A DNA stretch of 64,000 nucleotides from Temnothorax longispinosus. Its lineage: Eukaryota; Arthropoda; Insecta; Hymenoptera; Formicidae. The notes beneath the pieces were generated by a model. The model did not search any database. It worked only from the letters and a program-made list of their open reading frames with translations, and was not told the origin of the DNA. The translations under genes were made by a program, and so were the position numbers. Positions 56,446-64,000 of this stretch are shown one piece after another (position 1 is the stretch's first letter; every line of letters begins with the position of its first letter). The stretch lies in the NCBI RefSeq assembly GCF_030848805.1, contig NC_092367.1, positions 9,411,835 through 9,475,834 of the forward strand. The letters run 5' to 3'.

Positions 56446-56922
56446 TCAACTCAGGATCTTTTGCCATGCGTCTAGTGAGATAAGGCGTCTATATGCTGTA
56501 TCCCTTGAGTCTCCGAGCTTAACGTCCTCGCGTATTGGTAAGCGAACGATAAATCGCCCCGATTCATCTCTTTTGACTGTCTCTATGAACATCGTCTCGC
56601 ATGCTAGCTCTTCTTTCGTGTAGTGTGGCGTATCTGGGAAAGTCTCTCGCTTCCAGAAACGTTCGACTTGCTCGCTCAATTCAACATTTGATATGGCTAG
56701 GCAGGTTGATTGCGTGAGGGAGTTTGACTCGTTCATTTCTCCTCCAATTATCCACCCTAATAGCGTGTTCTGCAACACGGGTTGTCCTTCGATTCGATTT
56801 CTCGGCGTACCTATTACTATTTTCCAGTATAACGCTGCTCCTATCAATAGATCTATGAATCCTGGTTCTTCGAAGACAGGGTCTGCTAGCTGGATATCTT
56901 TCGGTAAGACTATATTCTTCAC
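56446..56922 (-). pseudogene. Pao A17-type peptidase region, copy B
   Basis: A 158-codon frame with DLLIGAALYWKIV, LQNTLLGWIIGGEM, RFWKRETFPDTPHYTKEELA and GRFIVRLPIRED, the conserved stretch between protease and RT of BEL/Pao polyproteins. No active-site assignment is possible from sequence alone. Confidence 0.85.
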
Positions 56923-57007
56923 GTCAATTTTGCTCTAAGGCAAATCTTCTATAATTGAGGGTAACACGAGGCATATATATTCTAGTGTTGTTTCGAAGTT
57001 GTTATAG

Positions 57008-57235
57008 TTATAAGTTATAAGACGAGAGTTGTATCTCAGTGACCTTTCTGATGGTTGTCTTCGTTTGACTAATGCCTGAAATAGCCCGATCCTCTGATCG
57101 ATATTGTAACTTGAGCTTTCGCGCTAATTTCTCGGTTATGAGATTTGACTGTGAACCCGGGTCGAGTAATGCGCGACAAGATTGTCGACTGCCATCATTT
57201 CCTTGCACGTAAACTTTAGCGGTGGACAAAATCAC
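57008..57235 (-). pseudogene. Pao aspartic protease, copy B
   Basis: A 75-codon frame with CRALLDPGSQSNLITEKLA. The active-site triad is D-P-G here where D-S-G or D-T-G is usual, so catalysis is doubtful unless this is a sequence error. It connects in frame terms to the A17 region after a stop near 57005. Confidence 0.8.
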
Positions 57236-57280
57236 ACGAGAAGCTGATCTCTGTGCGTAAAAAATGCCCCTTGGTTCTTC

Positions 57281-58335
57281 TTACTTATTGAAAGTCGTTG
57301 AAATCTGCGTTTCCTTTATGACTGGCTTCTGTAAGCAGTGCGTCACCACTGGTGCATCCGTCGATTGCTCTTCCGACTCTCGATGTAAGATAGTATTATG
57401 TCGATTTGAGCATTTTTTGCATGTCGATGATCTGCAACTCTTCGCGTAATGTCCTGTGTTGAGACAGTTCGTACATAGTTGCTTTTCTTTTACCAATTTG
57501 AATCTGTCTGCTATTGGCAACTTGAGTAATTCTTCGCATTTAAACTTTAAAGACCGGCTGCACAAATTTTGCAACTAGCTGCTGTTACAGCAAGGGATGC
57601 CCGTTTTTCCCCTTTTTTCTGTGTAGTTGGCTTTTGTGACGCTGATTTTTCCTTCGTGTTTTGGAATACTCTTAGCATGTGGCAGCGACCTGTCAGAAAC
57701 TTGATAAATTCTTCTAATGTCAGCATATTGTCCGGTGTTTTGTCCTTTACCACTGTTTGCCAATCGCGCTGCTCTGCGAAATCCAACCGTTTTTTAGCTA
57801 GATGTATTATAATGGTTTCCCATTCTCCTACTAGTTGATTCAGCGCTTCTGGTGATTTAATGTGTCTGTATGTGCCAGATAAATTGCCTTATGGAGTCCG
57901 TTTTGTTCTCCTTTGTGATAGCCGGAAATTGCAGCATTTCGTCTAGATGCGTTTCGATGATCATCATCTGGTTATCATATGTGTCTTTAAGCAATTGCCA
58001 CGCTTTGCCGTAGTTTTCTTCCGAGATGGTGAATCCTTGAATCGCCTGCCGCGCTTCTCCTTGCAGTATACCGATCAAGTATTGGTGCTTTTGTGTCTGC
58101 GTGAGATCCTCATCAAGATGGATCGTCGTCTCAAAGCTGTTTTTGAAGAATAGCCATTTAGTATATTCCCCTCAAAATTCGGGAAGCTTTATTACCGGAA
58201 GTTTTAGTTTGACTCTTCTCGGATCGTTGTTTCTGCCGTTTTTTTGGATCTCTTGTTCTGCCGGAGGATCCTCTGCGTTATTCGCTGCTTATTGCCTACT
58301 GATTATTGCCTGTGCTTTTGCGGCGGCTTGGTAAT
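57281..58335 (-). pseudogene. Pao gag, broken, copy B
   Basis: Gag of the Pao element in several frames: about 58210-58079 (KLPEF then TGA then EYTKWLFFKNSFET), 58078-57857 (GILQGEARQAIQGF, KAWQLLKDTYDNQ), 57786-57547 (LTLEEFIKFLTGRC) and 57574-57281 with the zinc knuckles CTNCLNTGHYAKSC and CKKCSNRHNTILH. Stops and frameshifts separate all parts. Upstream of 58335 the sequence no longer looks like Pao. Confidence 0.82.
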
Positions 58336-58840
58336 AACTATTTTCAAAAACGGTTCTCTCGGCTTCAGCTGTTATTTCTTCGGTACTTTATAATTTCGTT
58401 TTACAACTTAGCATGTACTTTATGTTGTAAAGCGAGGTCCACGCTGCCTACCGACGGGGTGGGTGCGGGGGAGGGGGGGCCAAAGGCCCCCCTCGCACCC
58501 CCCCGTGTGTGTGTGTGTGTTTCCCACGCATAATTAAACTAATGAAACTCCCAGCGTGAGACTTAACTGCTTGAATCGAGATGCTTGGGTTATTCTGCAC
58601 AATTGATTCATTTAAAATTTGCGCAGTTTTGCATGCGCGTGCGGCCACTGAACATGCGTATGTGGCCACAGGGCATGTTCGTAGTCGCCAGTAGTCGCTA
58701 CAGCTCGTCGGTATGACAGGAATCAACTTTAACGTTTAATATCTCGCGTCGCGGGGCATTAATAACAATAAGAACTTAATTTAGTAAAAAAAAACTTGAT
58801 TTTATTTGTTAACAGTCACACAGTCCAAACTAAGCCACAC
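58336..58840. other. Unassigned spacer with GC-rich hairpin
   Basis: No gene recognised. At about 58456-58508 a C/G-rich imperfect hairpin reads GTGCGGGGGAGGGGGGCC, then AAA, then GGCCCCCCTCGCACCCCC, followed by a GT run. No Pao LTR is present here. Confidence 0.5.
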
Positions 58841-59110
58841 CTAGGATTGACTGGTCAAAGTCCGAAGTGATTTTTCTTTAGTTTCTAACTTTGACCAGCC
58901 GTATTAGTTATTTCTAGGATTGACTAGTCAAATGCCGAAGTGATTTTTCTTTAGTTTCTGACTTTAACCAGCCGTATTAGTTATTCCTAGGATTGACTAG
59001 TTAAAAGCCGAAACGCAAAACTTATTTCGGGCTTTGACCAAGACGCTTGGTTGTTCCCCAGGATTGACTAGTCAATCCTAGGAATGCCTGCGTTTCGGGC
59101 TTTGACTATA
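58841..59110. repeat. Tandem repeat of about 85 bp
   Basis: About three and a half copies of a unit with AGGATTGACTAGTCAAAGCC, CCGAAGTGATTTTTCTTTAG and TGACTTTGACCAGCCGTATT. The last unit is inverted in part (GACTAGTCAATCCTAGGAAT). Confidence 0.75.
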
Positions 59111-59128
59111 ACATATATACATATATAT

Positions 59129-59782
59129 GGGTCCAGAGGTATGTTCCGGGACTGTTTACGTTGTGGCGATTATATCGCTATATACTTGGCCGCCGCAACA
59201 GCTCGAATCGAAAATAAGTAATAATAGCGAGGTCGAAAAATAGGGAAAGACGTTAGATAGGGAAAACACAAATATAGGTAACGATAAGCGAGAAGGTTAC
59301 AGGCATGACTCAAACAATAATTAACAACACAAATCGACCGAAACGTGACGAGCGACTCCTCGAAAGACACGAAGTCCGGAGAGGAGAAAACGATCGCGAG
59401 AGCCCGGGAACAGAGAGACGAAGATTCGACACGGCGACTTGCTAGAGTGAAGACGTATCCGCGTGAACTGACTATTTCGGGACTTAGAATATTTTGCGAG
59501 CGGTACGATTTAGAATGTAACGACTTAGGATATTTCTGAGATTAAAGACTGTATTATAATAAACTTCACTCAACATATTCTTTCACGTCCTTCCCAAAAC
59601 GTTTTTTGAAATGTACAGTCCTGGAATATAACGCATATATATGTAATCAGATTCTAAAAACTGTCCCGAAAATTGCCGTAGGACATGAATTTTTTCCAGG
59701 ACAGTCCTGGAAACTGCCAAATGTCCCGGCATATACCGATATAGCTGCCAAAAATAAAAGTCCCGGAACATACTTCCGGACC

Positions 59783-59783
<1 letters not shown>
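59129..59783. mobile_element. 655-bp element with 24-bp TIRs
   Basis: Ends GGGTCCAGAGGTATGTTCCG and complement of AGGTCCGGAAGTATGTTCCG, each followed by GGAC. A direct 10-bp repeat ACATATATAT flanks both sides (59119-59128, 59784-59793), although a TA-rich target makes chance identity possible. Inner repeats of TGTCCCGGAA/TCCTGGAA type are subterminal. A region at 59130-59575 with AATAAA-like sequences at its end looks like a captured LTR or 3' end. No transposase. Confidence 0.65.
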
Positions 59784-60787
<1,004 letters not shown>

Positions 60788-60870
60788 TATATATATATAT
60801 ATGTATATACATGTATATATGTAAGATGATTTTTATTATTGAGGATTTTCCAAGAAAAAAACCAATGTGT

Positions 60871-61167
60871 TGTAACAAGAGATATAAATTTTATTTACTA
60901 TGTTTTAACAATTTATGTACAATATTTACAATCTTACCTGTAACAAGAGAAACGACAATTAAAGTTTCTTTCTCCGTTACACCTCTAATTATTCTTTATT
61001 CAAACAATCTTTCTATCTCAATAATTTTGCAAGATACGCACACGTGCTTATCATTTTATTTCTATCTCTTTCTCTATCTATCTCTCTTGGTCAGTGTTAC
61101 CGACTTCGGCCTACTACCAACTACTGTAGCGCGGCGAGTTCAAATGAAGAAAATACCTTTCTTTACA
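60871..61167 (-). repeat. Gypsy-2 3' LTR
   Basis: 297 bp on the minus strand, starts TGTAAAGAAAGG and ends TCTCTTGTTACA, with inverted TGTAA/TTACA ends. Contains AATAAA-type signals. The 5' partner lies outside the window. Confidence 0.85.
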
Positions 61168-61299
61168 TCTCCCCCCCTTGAGTTGAAAATTCGCAATGAT
61201 AGCTGCTTCTTGAATTATATATCCTCTTCTAAATCTTCTTTGCTTGCTTCTTCTTTATTATTTCAGGTCGGTGTTAGTTTTGTAATGTGGAATAGGCCT

Positions 61300-62130
61300 G
61301 TTTCGGATTTTTTTCTTCCTGTGTTTATCTTGTAGATCGTATTTGATATTTTTTTTTTGTTATTTCGAAAGGTCCTATTCTTAATTCGTCTAGTTTTTTC
61401 CTATTTAGTTTATTACCGTTCTTTATATATACTCTGTCTCCTATATTGAATTCTAATTGTTTACGGTTTTTATCAAATAGTTTTTTTATTGTAGTCATGT
61501 GATTTGATAGTACTTTCCAATGCTAATCTTTTATCCTTGGTCCAATCTTCTAGCCGTTTTTCTTTTTACTTCATCAGGTGCCGTAGAAACGTTCGTGCCA
61601 TCTAACAGATACTTTGGTGCAAAACCTGTTACTGAGTGTTCTGTCTCGTTATATTTTTCAATACATTCTTTTACTACTGTTGTCTAAGCTTTTTTCTCTT
61701 TCCTTTCATTTATTCTACATCTAATTTTGTTCACTATCGTCTGATTTAGTCTCTCGTTCAAACCATTGGAGGAAGGTGTATTTACTGCAGTAAAAACCAG
61801 TTCTATCTTATTTTCTTCTAGGAATTCTTTAAATTCCTTTGAGTTGATTCCTGGATATTGGTCTGTGAGGATCACTCCGATCTCATCTGTTTCCGTTACA
61901 TTTTTCACTAATTTGATAAAATCATTAGCGCTCTGTGTCTTTGATGTTGAAATAAAAGCATATCTTGTAAAATGGTCTACTAGCAGATGTAAATATTTCT
62001 TCGTTGATCTAGATCCTCCGAAGCCGCCAATGGTGTCTATTGACATTATTTCAAACGGTTTCGTTGCTGGTCCCAAGTATGACATTAACCCGTATTTTCC
62101 TTGACCTCTCGATTTATTTTTATATTCCAT
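61300..62130 (-). pseudogene. Gypsy-2 integrase core and C-terminal end
   Basis: Frame 62130-61684 has the core: PFEIMSIDTIGGFGG (first Asp), HLLVDHFTRYAFI, VILTDQYPGINSKEFKEFLE (second Asp) and NTPSSNGLNERLNQTI (Glu). A stop ends it at 61684, and after a disrupted stretch the end continues at about 61470-61270 with NIGDRVYIKNGNK and ELRIGPFEI, a GPF/Y-type chromo-like module. Confidence 0.85.
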
Positions 62131-62232
62131 CTTTTTTTATTATATCTGGTCTCTCGTTTTTTATTGCCCGGTTTTTCTCTTGATCTCTTTTTATATCATC
62201 AATTTTTATTAAATTTACTATTCTCAATAGTT

Positions 62233-62506
62233 AGGGCGGCAGTGTGGTCTAGTGGTAGAGCGCAAGACTCGTAATCTGAGGAACCAGGTTCAAGTCCACT
62301 AGAGCCATGAAGCATGGAAATGTTTTTTCCGATAGCTGCGCCCCTCCGTGCAAGATAGGCTCTTGTGCGGAGAAAACTGGGCTCCGTCTTTCGGAAAGAG
62401 ACGTTAAGCCGTTGGTCCAAAGAGTTAAAGTGAGAGGAGAAGGATAGTATTGGTAGTAGATTGCGAACCCTGCGGGGATATGCAATAAATTACGAAAAAA
62501 ATTTTT
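62233..62506 (+). mobile_element. tRNA-derived SINE inserted in Gypsy-2
   Basis: 274 bp. The head resembles a tRNA: A box TGGTCTAGTGGTAGAGC (62245-62261) and B box GGTTCAAGTCC (62287-62297), with a CTCGTAA anticodon-loop-like sequence (Thr-CGT-like). The tail has AAAAAAATTTTTT. A 14-bp target duplication TATTCTCAATAGTT / TATTCTCAACAGTT lies at 62219-62232 and 62507-62520. It is transcribed by RNA polymerase III in the opposite sense to Gypsy-2 (family knowledge). It separates the Gypsy-2 RNase H and integrase parts. Confidence 0.88.
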
Positions 62507-62520
62507 TATTCTCAACAGTT

Positions 62521-63354
62521 CCTCTTTGTTCTCTTTTGCTTCCAACACTGGGTTTCTGCTCAGACAGTCTGCTTCCAAATTCTTTTTCCCTGGTAAATAT
62601 GTTATTTTGAAATCATATTGCGATAAATAATAGGTTAGATCACTCAATTCTTCATTTGTTCTTGCTTTTATATTTAAATTTTCCAAAGGCTTATGGTCTG
62701 AGTATACTGTGAAGGATCTTCCTATAAGCCTTTGTTGCCAGTATTTTACCGCTTCTTTTATTGTCAGACATTCTATAGATATATAGCTTTTTTTCTTTTT
62801 TGTATTTTATTAAGTTTTTTCGAAAAATATGCAACTGGCTTTTCTTTCTTATCTGGTTGCTCTTGTTTCAGCACTGCGCCAATACCTTCTAATGATGCAT
62901 CTGTGCAAATTTTTATAGGCAGATTTTTATCAAATATCTCTAATATTGGTTGGGAGCACAGGAGTTCTTTTATTTTCTTAAATAATTGTTCACACTCTTC
63001 AGACCATACATACTTTTTATTTTTCCTTAACAGCTTATGTAGCGGATCTAAAATTATTGCGCTTCTTGGTATGTACTCATGATAAAAATTTATTTTCCCC
63101 CAAAACCGTCTTATATCCTTTTGTGTCTTTGGAGTGGAAAAATTTCTAATTGAAGCTAAGTTGTCTTTAATTGGTCTTACCGAGTTGTTCTGGATTATAT
63201 GGCCCAAATATTTTACTGAATCCGAGGCGAATGTGCATTTCTTAAACTTCAATCTAAAACCTTCTTTTGTTATTGCCTCTAATACCTGTTTTATATGTTC
63301 CATGTGTTCCTCAAACGACGGTGAGTATATCAAGATATCATCAATGTAGTTCAC
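62521..63354 (-). pseudogene. Gypsy-2 RT active site, RNase H
   Basis: Frame 63354-62773: active site NYIDDILIYSPSFEEH, then FKKCTFASDSVKYLGHII, INFYHEYIPRSAIILDPLHK, ICTDASLEGIGAVL (RNase H first Asp) and KPVAYFSKKLNKIQKRKKAI. The next frame, 62686-62521, has NEELSDLTYYLSQYDFKITY and GKKNLEADCLSRNP before the SINE. A frameshift at about 62773 separates the two. Confidence 0.87.
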
Positions 63355-63450
63355 TGCAAATCCTGTTAATCGATGTTTTCTTAAGATGCTACTTAGAATC
63401 CGTTAAAAAATTGCCGGTGATGTTTTCAAGCCAAATGGTAGGCAGGTCCA

Positions 63451-63942
63451 TTAGAAGTGTCCATCTTGTGTAATGAAACCTGTTTTACTTCTGTCTTCAA
63501 TTCGGAGTGGAATAGACCAGAAAGCTGAGTTTATATCCAGTGTTGTGAAATATCTGCAGTTTCTCGTTTTTATTATCAAATCATCTATTATCGGGAATGG
63601 TTGAGCTTGTGGTACTATTATTTTATTTAGGTCTCTAAAGTCAATGCAAAGTCTAGATTTTTTGTTTTCCTCTTTTTTAAATGCCAATGTTACTGGTGCT
63701 GCAAATGGACTGTATGATTCTTTAATGAGGTGTCTCTTTAAAAGATTTGCAACTTGTTCTTCAATTTCCTTTCTATCTTCTATTGTGCATCTATACGGCC
63801 TCTTGCTGCAATATTTATCAATCAATAGATCTATCCGAGCTTCATAATCTTTTACAGTACCTATGTCGTACTTATCCTTTGCAAACACCATCTTATATTC
63901 TTCTATCAGTCTTTCTATCTTTTTCTTTTTATTTATATCCAA
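63451..63942 (-). pseudogene. Gypsy-2 RT N-terminal part
   Basis: A 163-codon frame: YDIGTVKDYEARIDLL, KRPYRCTIEDRKEIEEQV, LIKESYSPFAAPVTLAFKKE, SRLCIDFRDLNKIIVP, FTTLDINSAFWSIPL (first catalytic Asp). It ends in a TAA after ITQDGHF exactly where the family continues with a W.C.PFGL-type motif, which is still visible after the stop. Confidence 0.87.
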
Positions 63943-64000
63943 GTGGTTATTTTTATTTCAAATTCACTTTCTTTTATATGTTCATTAAAATTCACTGAAT

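Larger units (their letters stand above)
45931..58335 (-). mobile_element. BEL/Pao retrotransposon with nested insertions, copy B
   Basis: Minus-strand Pao element running from gag (about 58335) to the 3' LTR (45931-46076). Domains in order: gag, zinc knuckles, protease, A17-type region, RT, RNase H, integrase, DUF5641. Three foreign elements interrupt it: the foldback at 50241-54610, the AGTACT element at 48201-49369 and the TTAA element at 46765-48053. A smaller non-Pao stretch lies in RT at about 55845-56075. No 5' LTR was found right of 58335, so the element is probably truncated. Many stops and frameshifts: inactive. Confidence 0.87.
60871..64000 (-). mobile_element. Gypsy-2 retrotransposon, 3' half, degenerate
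   Basis: Ty3/Gypsy element unrelated in sequence to Gypsy-1, on the minus strand, continuing past the right edge. Seen here: RT, RNase H, integrase with a GPF/Y-type end, polypurine tract (AAGGGGGGGAG) and the 3' LTR 60871-61167. Pol has in-frame stops (about 63449, 63402) and a SINE insertion at 62233-62506. Confidence 0.9.

Noticed and set aside
58336..58840. Pao 5' LTR
   Set aside because: I looked for TGTTAGCGCTCTCG and TACTGACA to pair with the 3' LTR but found neither, so no 5' LTR is claimed.
62233..62306. Functional tRNA gene
   Set aside because: A and B boxes are present but the acceptor stem does not close properly, and the unit continues into a SINE body with target duplication.

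Overview
The window is nuclear DNA from an insect, most likely an ant or close hymenopteran. It is AT-rich, has introns with GT/AG splice sites, and holds a same-strand tandem array of 7tm_6 odorant receptor (OR) genes heavily invaded by transposable elements. There are no bacterial-style operons. Every recognisable protein belongs either to the OR family or to a retrotransposon, and almost all lie on the minus strand.

Layout. 1-2346: AT-rich DNA with a palindromic block of a 90-bp minisatellite and a repeat seen again at 31.9-33.0 kb. 3744-7244 and 7874-12974: two complete nine-exon OR genes (OR-1, 393 residues; OR-2, 397 residues), which I assembled exon by exon. Their introns hold several hairpin MITEs. 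13.7-14.2 kb: a decayed OR (OR-4). 15.1-21.8 kb: a third OR (OR-3) with exons 4-9 only, whose last intron contains a 5-kb Gypsy element. 22.8-27.1 kb: the 3' part of a BEL/Pao element, itself interrupted by two DNA transposons. 27.1-31.4 kb: a giant foldback element. A 500-N scaffold gap follows (31380-31879).

The whole stretch 11.4-31.4 kb (copy A) then appears again, nearly identical and in the same orientation, at 33.0-54.6 kb (copy B). The copies differ by small indels, two short deletions inside the Gypsy of copy A, and a 1.53-kb palindromic insertion present only in B. A gap lies between them and the right end of copy A is unresolved, so this may be two haplotypes placed in series by the assembler rather than a true tandem duplication. 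Copy B lacks everything equivalent to 2.3-11.4 kb, so only exon 1 of OR-2 is present there.

Right of copy B, 54.6-58.3 kb continues the Pao element (RNase H, RT, protease, gag, reading leftward). The 4.37-kb foldback is therefore a clean insertion inside Pao, with 6-bp target duplications (CTTATT). 58.3-60.8 kb is a mosaic of repeats: an 85-bp-type tandem repeat, a 655-bp TIR element, a Helitron-like 3' end and a long GA microsatellite. 60.9-64.0 kb is the 3' half of a second, degenerate Gypsy element (Gypsy-2) carrying a tRNA-derived SINE in its pol region.

The most unusual object is the foldback element. Its roughly 2-kb arms are built of hairpin-forming AT-rich tandem repeats plus arrays of a 90-bp unit that reads as a 30-residue repeat without stops. 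Next are the B-only SWIM-finger palindrome with an intact empty site in copy A, and the pile of three foreign elements inside one Pao integrase region. Exon joins and element boundaries were read by eye and have not been checked with alignments.
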